Source: Nitrospira sp.
GTDB lineage: Bacteria; Nitrospirota; Nitrospiria; Nitrospirales; Nitrospiraceae
Length of the DNA stretch: 64,000 nucleotides
NCBI GenBank assembly: GCA_022842445.1
Contig: JALHPO010000005.1
Span: 214,908-278,907 of the forward strand
Direction of reading: 5' to 3'
The notes below the pieces were generated by a model that worked only from the letters and a program-made list of their open reading frames with translations, was not told the origin of the DNA and made no database searches. Numbering within the stretch: position 1 is the stretch's first letter; every line of letters begins with the position of its first letter. This document shows, piece by piece, positions 38,800-51,109 of the stretch. Position numbers and translations under genes: made by a program.

Positions 38800-41172
38800 A
38801 TGTCAGTGCAAACGCTCAAACTGGTAGTCCTCATGGTGGGACTAGTCTGGATTTCCTGCCCGCTCGTTGTCTACGCCTCATCCTCCCGGACAAAATCCGG
38901 CGACGATGCCGCCCGCTTCGTACTGGAGTACGTCGAGGCATTGGCCCATTCACAGACCGACAGATGGGCCATGGCGGACCTGGGCTGCCTCAGCCGCGCC
39001 CGAACAACCTCCGGAAGCGGATCTCCGAAGTTAACCCAGGATGTTGCCCGTCGTTGCTGGGACGACACATTGCGAGGCCATGCCAATATGGTGGCGCAGC
39101 AGGCTGAATCCGGCGTATTCAGTGCTACCGGGCGCGGGATCGGTCTCGGCCTATTACATGATCGGCACCGGGCCACGGAGAATTGGAAAGAATACCCGCC
39201 TGCGGTCTTTCTTTCCCCACCCATCATTCGGAAGGACCACGCCCCGATTCCTCAGACGACAGCCGTGCGGACGAGTCCGTTGCGGCCAATCGCCCTGTCG
39301 CAGATCAACGGCGCCGATCTTGTCTCGGTCGGCGGTCAGGCCGTGGATATCAAGATCGTCTACCCTGACCCTCTCACCGCACCGCTTGCCCTCAGGCCCG
39401 AAGAAATATGGTGGGTGAACGGAGCTCAGCGACAGTTCGGGCCTGTTCGCGAGGTCGCGGTTCGGTTTGTCGTGGTGACCGGCCTGCGCAAGTTCGGCTT
39501 CAGCGCAGATCGCGCCGTCATGAACGAAGTGCTTCCGGGCGTTCCACTGATTCCAACGACCTACTACGGCTTGCGGCCGGACAACGGCCGGAAGTTCGAC
39601 CAGGCCGACCCTACCGAGGCTCTCTTGAAGGGCGGACTCATCGCAGGATCAGCGCGCTGGTGGGAGCGCGGAGACGCGGAGCCTGTCATGCAGGCTGCCT
39701 TGGACCGGGCCATCCATCTCACGGCTGCAGAACGTGCAGGATTGCTGACCCGGCTACTGTTAATCGATCCGAACCATGCAGGCACCCACATACTCCGTGG
39801 TGACGACAGCTACCAGGACTTTCTGAAGCAGGGCGTGGTGAAGGGGGGATTGGCGGCTCGCGACGAGCCGGCGCTGCAGCGCATCACCGAACTCTACTGG
39901 ACCATCCAAGCGCAAACCTGGCGCCAGGAATTGACCGCCGTATCGGAAGGGTATGAGCCAGCCGCCGATGCGCTGTATCGGGCCATTGCTTCCTACGAGT
40001 CAATCGTTCAACAGAATCGCGCAACGCCGGAGCAGCGCCGCCGCCTTGGCACGTTGACCCGATGGAACAACGATCCGACCGGCGCCCTCAGTATCCATGA
40101 GGCGTTGCTACGCGACACCGCCGCAGGCACAGCCGAGTACGGCCGGATCCTGACTGAGATCGCCTGGGATCGCATCCAGTTGGTGTCGTGGGAACGGCGC
40201 TACGACCATCCCTGGCTGCAACGAGCCAATGACGAAGCCGGACAGGCTGTCGGGTTGCTGACTCAGCCCTACGACACAATCCATGCGCACTATGCGCAGG
40301 TCGCGGTCGAATCGCTCCTGGTGCCACGTAATCCGGACCGCTTTCAGCAAGGGATGCAGCGGAGCAAGCAGGATTTGGATCGGATTTCCGGGATAAAGGG
40401 GCTGCAAGGGCATCTGGTTGCCAACGATCTCGTCAAGTCACTGATGCCGGATGCTGCCGCCATCGTCCTGCCGAGTCCACCGCGATTGCTTGAAGTGCTC
40501 GACGTGTCGGTGCATGCCAATCCGCCCAAGCAGGACATCCTTTGGAAATGGAATTTCGATCAAGACGAGCCAGGACAGGTCCCCACCGGTTTCGTGCGGC
40601 TGGGCCTGACTGATGAGGACCCAGCTGCCTGGCAAGTCCAGGACGATCAGGAGGCGCCAAGCGGGAGGCAACGGCTGCTCCGCTCTTCTGCCTGCCCGAC
40701 ACCAGACTGCGTGCGACTCCTTGTCGCAGATGGGATCAGGACTACCTATCCCGACGTGACCGTCCATGTGCGCTCGCCCAGCATGAAGGACCGGAGTGAA
40801 GGCGGCATCGCCATCGCTGTGACGGACGGCAACAACTATTATGCGATCACGCTGCAGACTACGGCCGGTCTTGTCACAACACGTCGTATCACGGATGGCG
40901 TGGCAACCGTGTTGGGGCAAGTCAGCACCAAACTTGCCGCCAAGCCCTGGCACACCATTCGTGTCCAACGTATCAATTTCCTCCATCTCGACAAGGGCCG
41001 GCTCGCCGTCTATATCGACGGCGCCCAGGTTGCAGCCGTCGACGATGCCGTCCTCCCGCAGGAAGGCCAGGTGGGACTGATCGCACTGGGCTCGTCGGGT
41101 ACCCAGTTCGACAACCTCCATATACTGGATCTCGTTTCGAACCGGACCTTCTCGAAACCGGCTGCCTACTGA
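38800..41172 (+). CDS. large exported hypothetical protein with C-terminal LamG-like region
   Basis: Signal peptide [28 protein letters not shown]-term [35 protein letters not shown]. Confidence 0.78.
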   Translation: MSVQTLKLVVLMVGLVWISCPLVVYASSSRTKSGDDAARFVLEYVEALAHSQTDRWAMADLGCLSRARTTSGSGSPKLTQDVARRCWDDTLRGHANMVAQQAESGVFSATGRGIGLGLLHDRHRATENWKEYPPAVFLSPPIIRKDHAPIPQTTAVRTSPLRPIALSQINGADLVSVGGQAVDIKIVYPDPLTAPLALRPEEIWWVNGAQRQFGPVREVAVRFVVVTGLRKFGFSADRAVMNEVLPGVPLIPTTYYGLRPDNGRKFDQADPTEALLKGGLIAGSARWWERGDAEPVMQAALDRAIHLTAAERAGLLTRLLLIDPNHAGTHILRGDDSYQDFLKQGVVKGGLAARDEPALQRITELYWTIQAQTWRQELTAVSEGYEPAADALYRAIASYESIVQQNRATPEQRRRLGTLTRWNNDPTGALSIHEALLRDTAAGTAEYGRILTEIAWDRIQLVSWERRYDHPWLQRANDEAGQAVGLLTQPYDTIHAHYAQVAVESLLVPRNPDRFQQGMQRSKQDLDRISGIKGLQGHLVANDLVKSLMPDAAAIVLPSPPRLLEVLDVSVHANPPKQDILWKWNFDQDEPGQVPTGFVRLGLTDEDPAAWQVQDDQEAPSGRQRLLRSSACPTPDCVRLLVADGIRTTYPDVTVHVRSPSMKDRSEGGIAIAVTDGNNYYAITLQTTAGLVTTRRITDGVATVLGQVSTKLAAKPWHTIRVQRINFLHLDKGRLAVYIDGAQVAAVDDAVLPQEGQVGLIALGSSGTQFDNLHILDLVSNRTFSKPAAY

Positions 41173-41191
41173 ATGGGCTCTGAAGGAAACG

Positions 41192-41989
41192 ATGAAGCAT
41201 TTACGCGCCCTTGAGGATCAAAGCGTCTACATCCTACGCGAAGCGTACAAGCATTTCGACGACCTCGCTATGCTCTGGTCGATGGGTAAAGACTCGACGG
41301 TGCTATTGTGGCTGGCCAGAAAGGCCTTCTTTGGTCATGTGCCGTTTCCGCTCGTACACATCGATACCGGCTACGAAATGCCTGAATTGATCGAATATCG
41401 TGATCGCCTCGCCAAGGAGTGGCACCTCGATCTCGTCGTCGGCCAGAACCGCGAGGCACTGGCCGGCGGCATGGGCCCTGATCAGGGTCGCGTCACCTGT
41501 TGCACGGCGATGAAGATCGAGGCGCTCAAGCAGACGATTGCGAGGCACAAGTGGACGGCCGTGATTCTTGGTATTCGCGCCGATGAGGAAGGAACACGCG
41601 CAAAAGAACGTTATTTCTCATTGCGCGATAAGCATGGCGAGTGGAATTTCCGGGACCAGCCACCCGAACTATGGGACCAATTTAATACCACGTTCCCGGC
41701 TGGTGCTCATATCCGCGTCCATCCTCTGCTCGATTGGACGGAATTGAATATCTGGGAGTATCTTGAACTCGAACAGGTTCCCCTTCCAAAACTGTATTTC
41801 GATCAAGGCAATAGCGTGCGGTATCGGAGTTTGGGATGCGTGCCTTGCACCGGCACCGTGAATTCCTGCGCCTCAACCGTTCCGCAGATCATCACGGAGT
41901 TGCGGACCACGACAAGCGCTGAACGAGCCGGACGGGCGCAGGATGAAGGTCGCGGAATGGAAACACTCCGCAAGCTCGGACATATGTAA
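41192..41989 (+). CDS. cysD: CysD-like sulfate adenylyltransferase small subunit
   Basis: [59 protein letters not shown]. Confidence 0.85.
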   Translation: MKHLRALEDQSVYILREAYKHFDDLAMLWSMGKDSTVLLWLARKAFFGHVPFPLVHIDTGYEMPELIEYRDRLAKEWHLDLVVGQNREALAGGMGPDQGRVTCCTAMKIEALKQTIARHKWTAVILGIRADEEGTRAKERYFSLRDKHGEWNFRDQPPELWDQFNTTFPAGAHIRVHPLLDWTELNIWEYLELEQVPLPKLYFDQGNSVRYRSLGCVPCTGTVNSCASTVPQIITELRTTTSAERAGRAQDEGRGMETLRKLGHM

Positions 41990-42457
41990 ACCGCCTCCGT
42001 TTCGTACCCCTAGCCTCCTGACCCGCGACATTGCTCGCACGACAGGCTGTGGGGGCGGGGGCCACGTGCAGGCGTGCACAGGGCGTGTGTGGCCGCACTG
42101 GTTCCTTGGAATATGGAGGCATTCTCGTTGGTAGCGTAATTGGGCGGGCGCGTGACTTCTCCTTGTTTACGAGGTGCTTACGATTCGCTATTGAAGGAGT
42201 ACTCGGTCTCGGCCTTTTTCTTGCTCTATTCTTGCTCTCACGGTCGGTAGCGACATACTCGAAAGAGCATCTATGAGCGAGACGATTTAGATGGGCAGAT
42301 CTTCTCCGACGGTCTATCGGAATCTTGAAGCTGTGAGCATGACAAGGATCGAGCAGAACGTCTTAGATCAAGGACTGCTCGCGTAAAGACCTAGGACACT
42401 TCACGTCGGATTCTATCGGTCAGTTCAACCTGTTCTTCGCATGCTGGATTACTACCG

Positions 42458-43831
42458 ATGACACCTTATGAAGCAGAACCAGCCATGACGACACCAAGAA
42501 ACGAAGTTGCAGAGACTGGAAGTGCCCCGCCTGTTGATACGGGGCCAGTCGCCATGCCTGCCTCAGCCGCTTTCCAAGCGCAATATGCCGGGCGTGATAT
42601 CGCCGCCGGCCTGATCGCCGGGTCAATGGCGATACCATTGTCGGTGGGTATTGCCATGATGTCCGAGTATCCCATTAAAGTGGGACTGGCCACCGTCGCG
42701 TTTGCCTGCCTTGTCGGTTGGATCAATGCCTGGTTCAAGCCCGGCAACTATATCGGGTGTCCTGGCATCGCGGCGGGTCTGGCGCCGGTGTTGGCCGTGG
42801 GAGTGGCCACCTTCGGCCTGGACAATATGGCTTTCGCCATTCTCCTGACCGCTACCATTCAAGCCGTCATCTGGTTCTTTAACTGGCAACGGTATATTTT
42901 GGTCGCTGTGCCGGTCTACCTCGTCGAAGGGCTGTTGGCAGGCGTCGGTCTGAAGATCGCCTTGAAGTTTTTGGCCTTCACCTATGAGCTGCCTCCAGGT
43001 ATGGAAGCCGCCGACTCGTTCTTGAACGGTGCGCGTATCCAGATGATCCTCATCTCCATGGCGGGATACGGTCTCTTTGTCTATCTCTTTCTAAAATTCA
43101 AGAACACGCAACCGGCTGTTCCCTATTTCGTCATCATCGTAGCAGGCATCACCCTCGCTCAGTTCGTGACGGTGCCCATGCTGTCCATGGAAGATACGGA
43201 ACTCAAGCTCGCGCTGCCGGTCCCGCATTTTGACAGTGCGTTGACATTTCTCTACATGCTGGGATTCGCGGTGATGCTGGCGCTGATCGACGTCATCGAA
43301 CAGGTCATGAGTAATGCCGCGATTGAAAAGATCGACCCGCTCAAGCGCAAATGCAACAGCAATAACAGCCTGTTGGCCATCTGGATCGCCAATATGGGGT
43401 CGAGCTTCTTCGGCGGCATGACCAACCTGGACGGTTTGGCAAAGAGCACCACCAATCGCCTGGCTGGAGCCTATACGAAGTTTTCTGTCCTGATCATCGG
43501 TTGCGTGGTGACCTTCTTTACCTTCAACACACACTCACTCGAATATCTCCCGAAGTTTGCGTTAGCGGTCATCATGATCTTCTCCGGCTGGAAGATGATC
43601 GAGGGACTCGTGCATGTGACCCATCACGGTCCCTATGCCATGATCCTCGCCATTTTATGCGGCGTGCTGGTCTTCAAGGTGGGGATTTTCGAGGGATTGC
43701 TGATTGCCATGGCCGTGCACGGGATCGTGCACTATATGGTCTATGCCAATCTTGACAAGATGCCGGGACGCGCGATCGTCAAGCGATACATCGATGATCT
43801 CAAAAAGAGCGACGCCGGCGATATCACCTAA
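42458..43831 (+). CDS. SulP-type anion permease, paralog B
   Basis: Near-identical core to 33602..34984 (NNSLLAIWIANMGSSFFGGMTNLDGLAKSTTNRLAGAYTKFSVLIIGCVVTFF). Confidence 0.78.
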   Translation: MTPYEAEPAMTTPRNEVAETGSAPPVDTGPVAMPASAAFQAQYAGRDIAAGLIAGSMAIPLSVGIAMMSEYPIKVGLATVAFACLVGWINAWFKPGNYIGCPGIAAGLAPVLAVGVATFGLDNMAFAILLTATIQAVIWFFNWQRYILVAVPVYLVEGLLAGVGLKIALKFLAFTYELPPGMEAADSFLNGARIQMILISMAGYGLFVYLFLKFKNTQPAVPYFVIIVAGITLAQFVTVPMLSMEDTELKLALPVPHFDSALTFLYMLGFAVMLALIDVIEQVMSNAAIEKIDPLKRKCNSNNSLLAIWIANMGSSFFGGMTNLDGLAKSTTNRLAGAYTKFSVLIIGCVVTFFTFNTHSLEYLPKFALAVIMIFSGWKMIEGLVHVTHHGPYAMILAILCGVLVFKVGIFEGLLIAMAVHGIVHYMVYANLDKMPGRAIVKRYIDDLKKSDAGDIT

Positions 43832-43933
43832 CCAATCTGTCTCACACTGATTGCGCGGTATCGTGTTGAGGAGAGGGCGATAGAAATCCCTGTCCTTCAG
43901 GAAGGCCTCACATTCGTAAGAAGGCGTATCGTT

Positions 43934-44341
43934 ATGTTCAAGAAAATTATGGTGGCGATCGACGGCAGTGAGATTTCCATGGAGGCGTTGAGGGAATCGG
44001 AGCGCATGGCCGTCTCCCATCATGCGACCCTGCGCATTGTCTACGCCGTGGCCGATTCAGACGAGGCTGATCAGCAGACCGGCCTCAAGTTGTTGGAGCA
44101 GGCCAAGTCCGCTGTCGGCAACGGCCTGGACGTGGAAACCTGCATACTGCACGCCGAAGCCCAATATGGCCTGAACGGTATTGCAGAAGCCATCGCCGGT
44201 GCGGCGAATGAATGGGACGCCGACCTCGTGGTGGTGGGAACGGCGAATCGTCGCGGGTTAGAACGTTTCGTGATCGGTTCAGTAGCGGAACAGTTGATCG
44301 CCAAGATTGACGCATCTGTTCTCGTGGTTCGTCCATCGTAA
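43934..44341 (+). CDS. universal stress protein (UspA family)
   Basis: MFKKIMVAIDGSEISMEALRESERMA ... GTANRRGLERFVIGSVAEQLIAKIDASVLVVR. Confidence 0.93.
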   Translation: MFKKIMVAIDGSEISMEALRESERMAVSHHATLRIVYAVADSDEADQQTGLKLLEQAKSAVGNGLDVETCILHAEAQYGLNGIAEAIAGAANEWDADLVVVGTANRRGLERFVIGSVAEQLIAKIDASVLVVRPS

Positions 44342-44405
44342 GCAGTCGAGTGACGAACCTCCACTGGTGCAGGGATAACAGCTAGAAACCATATTCTGAT
44401 TCTTT

Positions 44406-45848
44406 ATGCGCTGGCCGACAGCAGGCGGCATGTATCTGGTTATGGCCCCGAGCGAACCACAAACTGAATCGTTGACCACACCGTTCCAATCGCTAGCGGA
44501 CGTCCAGAGCCTGCTGGACAGTCGGATCAACTATGAGAACGACCGGAAGGTCCCGACCGAACGGGTCTTTGTGCTCGACCGGATGGTCCGTTGCGTCGAG
44601 GCGCTCGGACGGCCGGACCGGGCGTTTCGCACGATCCATGTGACGGGAACCAAGGGCAAGGGCAGTGTGAGCCGAATCCTGGCTGCGTTGCTGGGAGCGA
44701 CCGGTGCCCGCGTTGGCCTCTATACAAGCCCGCATGTCGAACATCTGCGTGAACGGGTCTCGGTGGACGGGATGCCGGTCAGTGAGCGGACATTCGTGGC
44801 AGCCTTCAACGAGCTTCAGCCGCATCTTGAAGGAACAGGGAAAGAACTGACCTATTTTGAGTTGCTCACAGCCGCCGCCTTCTGCGCGTTTCGGACCGAA
44901 CAGGTTGACTGGGCCGTGATTGAAGTCGGTATCGGGGGCCGTCTCGATGCGACCAACGTGATCCTGCCGGAGGTCTGTGTCATCACCACCGTAGACTATG
45001 ACCACATGGACCTGCTCGGGGATACCTTGGAACAGATTGCCTTCGAAAAGGCCGGCATCGTCAAGCCGAACGTGCCGGTCGTAGTCGGCGCGATGGGGGA
45101 TGGACCTCTCGCGGTGATTCGCTCGCGCTCCGCTGCACTCCGCGCACCTGTTTTCCTGCTCGGAGATGAGTACGAGTGCCAGGGGTTTACCCGCACCGGA
45201 TACCGCGGCTTTTGTACGGTGCGGGTCGGCGAGACCATCTGGCGGAACATGACGCTTAACTGCCCGGCTGCCTTCATGGCAACAAACGCCGCCCATGCGA
45301 TGGCTGCCTTTCAGACGTTGTGTCAACGGAGATTTGTTCCTGGGCTGACGGAAGACCACGTCCGCCGGACGCTGGAGGCGGTCCGTCTGCCTGCCTGTTG
45401 CGAGGTGTTTCCCGGTCGCCCGACTGTCGTGATCGATGGATCGCACAATGCTATGGCGGCGTCCAGTCTGGCGACCATCATCCGCACTCTGTTCGAAGGC
45501 CGTGACCGGGTGCTCGTCGTGGGGATTCCGCGAGATAAAGAAGTGGAGAAACTGATCGCTCACTTCGCCGGCGCTGGCGCCAGACACGCGATGTTCACGC
45601 GCTATCCAGGAATGCGTGCGACCGCACAGGAGGAATTGGCAACGCTCTGGCAGCGACGGAGCGCGGCGCCGGCGGAGGTGTTCGAGGAGCCGGACGAGGC
45701 CTTTGCGCAAGCGCTGGCAATCGCAGGAGGAGAGGGCGTGGTAATTGTGACCGGCTCGATCCATTTGGCAGGCGTGCTCCGGCCACTGGCCCGCGCGCGC
45801 CACGACATGATCGACCACAACGGGGCGACTCCGGGGGAGTTTTCATGA
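44406..45848 (+). CDS. folC: folylpolyglutamate synthase/dihydrofolate synthase
   Basis: HVTGTKGKGSVSRILAALLGATGARVGLYTSPHVEHLRERV; VIDGSHNAMAASSL. Confidence 0.93.
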   Translation: MRWPTAGGMYLVMAPSEPQTESLTTPFQSLADVQSLLDSRINYENDRKVPTERVFVLDRMVRCVEALGRPDRAFRTIHVTGTKGKGSVSRILAALLGATGARVGLYTSPHVEHLRERVSVDGMPVSERTFVAAFNELQPHLEGTGKELTYFELLTAAAFCAFRTEQVDWAVIEVGIGGRLDATNVILPEVCVITTVDYDHMDLLGDTLEQIAFEKAGIVKPNVPVVVGAMGDGPLAVIRSRSAALRAPVFLLGDEYECQGFTRTGYRGFCTVRVGETIWRNMTLNCPAAFMATNAAHAMAAFQTLCQRRFVPGLTEDHVRRTLEAVRLPACCEVFPGRPTVVIDGSHNAMAASSLATIIRTLFEGRDRVLVVGIPRDKEVEKLIAHFAGAGARHAMFTRYPGMRATAQEELATLWQRRSAAPAEVFEEPDEAFAQALAIAGGEGVVIVTGSIHLAGVLRPLARARHDMIDHNGATPGEFS

Positions 45849-46267
45849 CGCCTCAGCGGCAGATGGCCCCAGGTCAGACGTGGAGGCGCACGCAGCGAGT
45901 GCTCATTGTCGATGATGCTCCAACCTGTCGAGAGACGCTCACCGCCTTGTTTACGGACTGGCAGTGGGATGTTTTCGAAGCCTCATCAGGCCGATAAGCG
46001 CTGGACATCCTGGATCGCCACGCGATTGACCTCGTGTTCCTGGATGTGGCCTCGCAGGGAGTGACGTGCCTCGATCTCCTCGCTGTCATCCGGTCTCAAG
46101 TGCGGGAGCTGACGATTATCGCGATGGGTACAATGATGACAGAGGAATTGCGCTGTGACTGGCGCAGCCACGGAGTCGTGGAATGTCTGACCAAGCCGGT
46201 TACGCCACAGATTCTGTCTGCTCTACTGGGTGCGCTCGCGCCGCCGTCAGGGTTTGCGGATAGTTGA
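45845..46267 (+). pseudogene. response-regulator receiver domain with in-frame TAA
   Basis: VLIVDDAPTCRETLTALFTDWQWDVFEASSGR*ALDILDRHAIDLVFLDVASQG...VVECLTKPVTPQ; TAA at 45995-45997, same frame both sides. Confidence 0.8.
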
Positions 46268-46285
46268 CCGCCGGAGGGACGACGG

Positions 46286-48076
46286 GTGCTGGCTGGAAAG
46301 GGGAGAAAGATGAGTTACGGCACGCAACACTATCGAGGGATCGCTGCGAGTCGGTTGATGAGCCTGTTCCGGAACCTGTGGGGATTGTCGGTACTATTCA
46401 TCACGCTCGGGCTTGTCGGAGCCCCTCAGGACGTTGGCGCTTCCGCTCAATACGTCATACTCCAACCGGATCATGCGACGCCCGGAGCGACGATCGTGGT
46501 GAGCGGCAAGGGGTTCGGGCAATTCAAATCCGTTCGGTTCAATAGGGTGACCTTCGCGGGGGTGCCGGCGCTGATCCAGCGTTGGGAGTCCGACCTGGTC
46601 GAGGTGAAAGTTCCGTTTAAAGCTATGACCGGTCCGGTTGAGCTGCTGATCGGGACTAAGAAATTGTCGGCCGGTATGTTCGTGGTGGTGAAGCCGCGTA
46701 TCGAGTTTATCACGCCGATGGAGGCCGAGCGCGGCACGATGGTCACGATTGCCGGCGAGCATTTCGGCATCACCGCCGGTGCTCGCGATCCTAATACCAT
46801 GTTCGGTGTCAACGACGTGGTGATCGGTGGCGTGATCGTGCGGCCGCGCCGTTGGGGAGATGACAAGATCGACGTAGAGATTCCTCCGAATGCGACGTCC
46901 GGCGACGTCGTCGTGCGGTTGGCGTCGTCCGATCCGCTGCCGGATGGTTCCTGCTGCGCGCCGGTTAAATATGTGACGAGCAATGCAATGCCGCTCACAC
47001 TGGTTCCGAGCGTGCGGGTCGATCCGATGACCGGACCGGTCGGGACAAAGGTCGTGTTGTTCGGCCAGGGTTTTGGGACCAAGGGGGCAGATGATGCCGT
47101 CTTGATCGGGAGCAACCTTGCAACGATCGCACAATGGAAGGACGATGTCATTGTCGCGCATGTACCGCTTGGAGCGGAGACCGGACCATTGGTGCTGAAA
47201 CGGCAGGGGCGTGAACAACCGCTCGGCACATTTACTGTGCATGTGCCCAGGGCCATGGCGGTCACGCCGGCGAGTGCCCCGATCGGGACCTTGCTCCGGA
47301 TCAATGGCGAGCACTTTGGGTCCTATTCCGAAAGCGGCTCCACTCCCTACAGTTTCATGGATTTCAATAAGGGTGAGAATCGCATCGAGATCGGCGGAGT
47401 TCCGGCGGTGGTCTACCGGTGGCACGACGACCGTATCGATGTCTGGGTGCCGTTCAGTGTGAAGAGCGGCCCCGTGCGTATCTATCGCAGCGCTACGAAA
47501 CCGAAGACAGACGGATCCTGCTGTCAGGAGCGCGGGGAGCTGGTCACCGAAGCCGGTATCTTTACGCTGGTGACGCCGGTCGTTGAATCCTATGAGCCGA
47601 AGGCAGCCGGGTTAGACGATCTCGTGACGATCAAGGGCAAAGGGTTCGGCACATTCCTGAAGACGGCGGAGCATACCGGGCTGGAATTGAGTCAGAAGGC
47701 GTATAAGCGTCGGCTGGATATGGAGATCAACGAACCGGATTCCGGCAGCACGGTCATTTCCAACGTGTCGCGGACGGAAGTGCTGTTCAACGGCGCGGCG
47801 GCTCTGGTGCAATCCTGGACGGACACGGAGATTGTTGTGAAGGTGCCTCATCGCAATTTGTACGGCATCGGTCGGCGCGGGGCGTTCTTCGATGACCTCT
47901 CAACCGGACCGCTGGTGGTGCGGAGAGGGTCATGGGATGTTCTGCCGGACGGGGGCTGCTGCACGCAGAAGCAGTGGCTGACCATTGAGGTCGGCCAGTT
48001 TACGATCGCAGCGAAGGGACTGCCAGACACCGGCTATTGGAATAACAACCGTCCTGATGCCAACACAAGCCAATAG
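46286..48076 (+). CDS. exported multi-IPT/TIG-domain protein with repeated DG[SG]CC motifs
   Basis: Five TIG-like repeats (P..G..V.I.G..FG...); DGSCC x2 and DGGCC x1. Confidence 0.82.
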   Translation: MLAGKGRKMSYGTQHYRGIAASRLMSLFRNLWGLSVLFITLGLVGAPQDVGASAQYVILQPDHATPGATIVVSGKGFGQFKSVRFNRVTFAGVPALIQRWESDLVEVKVPFKAMTGPVELLIGTKKLSAGMFVVVKPRIEFITPMEAERGTMVTIAGEHFGITAGARDPNTMFGVNDVVIGGVIVRPRRWGDDKIDVEIPPNATSGDVVVRLASSDPLPDGSCCAPVKYVTSNAMPLTLVPSVRVDPMTGPVGTKVVLFGQGFGTKGADDAVLIGSNLATIAQWKDDVIVAHVPLGAETGPLVLKRQGREQPLGTFTVHVPRAMAVTPASAPIGTLLRINGEHFGSYSESGSTPYSFMDFNKGENRIEIGGVPAVVYRWHDDRIDVWVPFSVKSGPVRIYRSATKPKTDGSCCQERGELVTEAGIFTLVTPVVESYEPKAAGLDDLVTIKGKGFGTFLKTAEHTGLELSQKAYKRRLDMEINEPDSGSTVISNVSRTEVLFNGAAALVQSWTDTEIVVKVPHRNLYGIGRRGAFFDDLSTGPLVVRRGSWDVLPDGGCCTQKQWLTIEVGQFTIAAKGLPDTGYWNNNRPDANTSQ

Positions 48077-48192
48077 CAACGGAGGGAGAGGCCAGTGAGG
48101 AAGCCTAGCGAGAAATGCAGTTATTAGATGCTACGACGAACGCACTGTGGCGTCATCGCATGTCAGCCCCTTAAGGAAAGGAACAGAGTAAT

Positions 48193-49866
<1,674 letters not shown>

Positions 49867-49911
49867 CTCGATGCGGAGACACAGATCGCCGACCGGAGAA
49901 TCCCATGACCA

Positions 49912-50691
49912 ATGAAAGCCCACACACGAATGGATAGATTGCAATTGCAGAATCTCCTTGAACGTGTCCGTGCCGGTGGCATGAGTCTCGATGACGCGTT
50001 GCGCGAGTTGAAGGATCTCCCGTTTGCCGATCTCGGCTATGCCATGGTCGACCACCATCGCGCACTGCGACAAGGGACTCCTGAGGTTATCTTCGGGTTA
50101 GGGAAGAGCGCGGAGCAGATCGTGGGGATCGCAGAGGAACTCGCGCGGACAGGCCAGAATGTGCTGGTCACGCGGCTTGATCGGAAAAAGGCGGTCGCGG
50201 TGACACAAACGCTGCCCTTGCTGAACTACCATGAACTCGCACGCACGGCGACCTGGGAGCAGGCTCCAATTGCACCGCTCGGCAAGCTCCCCATCGCGCT
50301 CGTCTGCGCAGGCACGGCCGATATTCCGGTGGCCGAAGAATGCGCCGAGACGTTGCGCCTGCTGGGCATTCGCATCGAACGCCTCTACGACGTGGGGGTC
50401 GCGGGTATTCACCGGCTTCTCAGCCGCCGCGAGCTCTTTGACAAGACTGCCCTGGCGATTGTGGTAGCGGGCATGGAAGGGGCACTGCCCAGCGCCGTCG
50501 GTGGGCTGGTCTCGATCCCGGTGATCGCGGTTCCAACGTCGACCGGATATGGGGCCGCATTCGGCGGGGTGACGGCACTGGCCTGTATGCTTACGAGCTG
50601 TGCCTCCGGGATCATGGTCTGCAACATCGACAACGGTTTCGGCGCCGCTTTCGCCGCGGCGCGGATTCTGCGCACAGCCGATCGGTTCTAA
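49912..50691 (+). CDS. larB: nickel pincer cofactor biosynthesis protein LarB
   Basis: VDHHRALRQGTPEVIFGLGKSAEQIVGIAEEL; GTADIPVAEECAETLRLLG; VVAGMEGALPSAVGGL. Confidence 0.92.
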   Translation: MKAHTRMDRLQLQNLLERVRAGGMSLDDALRELKDLPFADLGYAMVDHHRALRQGTPEVIFGLGKSAEQIVGIAEELARTGQNVLVTRLDRKKAVAVTQTLPLLNYHELARTATWEQAPIAPLGKLPIALVCAGTADIPVAEECAETLRLLGIRIERLYDVGVAGIHRLLSRRELFDKTALAIVVAGMEGALPSAVGGLVSIPVIAVPTSTGYGAAFGGVTALACMLTSCASGIMVCNIDNGFGAAFAAARILRTADRF

Positions 50692-50716
50692 CCCGCATGA
50701 CTCATGAATGCTTCTG
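50689..50716 (-). repeat. decayed single end of the TIR element family
   Basis: TAACCCGCATGACTCATGAATGCTTCTG versus TAGCCCGCATTGTTCATGAACGCTTCTG (reverse complement of copy 2 right end). Confidence 0.55.
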
Positions 50717-51109
50717 GTTCGCCGGTTCCTCTTTGTTCGTCGCGCGTTGTTCGTGAATCGTCAACGAGACCAGCGAGGCGTGCACGACAGGCGCGTGCTC
50801 GCACAGGTACCACTTCGGACTCGTCCCGCTTTTCTCGCAAGACTCGCGACTCCGGTAAGATTCGCTTACACGGAATGCTGTGCCGTGCGGCCTTGCACGA
50901 TCACAGGGCGCTCCGTGCAGGCGCACACGGTTTCATCGGCGGCACAGGAGATCGCTCCTCTATTCTCTTTTTAGTGGGGGAAAGGCAGACGGACAGATTC
51001 GTGAGTGGCGGTGCGGAGTTACTCCCTTCTCCGCATGAAAAATCCTCGCGCAGAGGCGCGGAACTCTATTTGCAGTGGCTTCAGGAGACAACTAGGGAGA
51101 GAGTGATCC

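Noticed and set aside
42000-42457. Possible leader RNA in the 460-nt cysD to SulP B gap
   Set aside because: GC-rich dyads are present but I could not define a consistent structure or match to a known riboswitch; needs an Infernal search.
44493-45818. 441-aa minus-strand ORF
   Set aside because: Fully antisense to folC, which has unmistakable motifs; product is low-complexity Arg/His-rich, typical of a high-GC shadow ORF.
46394-47425. 343-aa and 277-aa minus-strand ORFs
   Set aside because: Antisense to the TIG-domain gene; compositionally biased, no signal peptide or domain.
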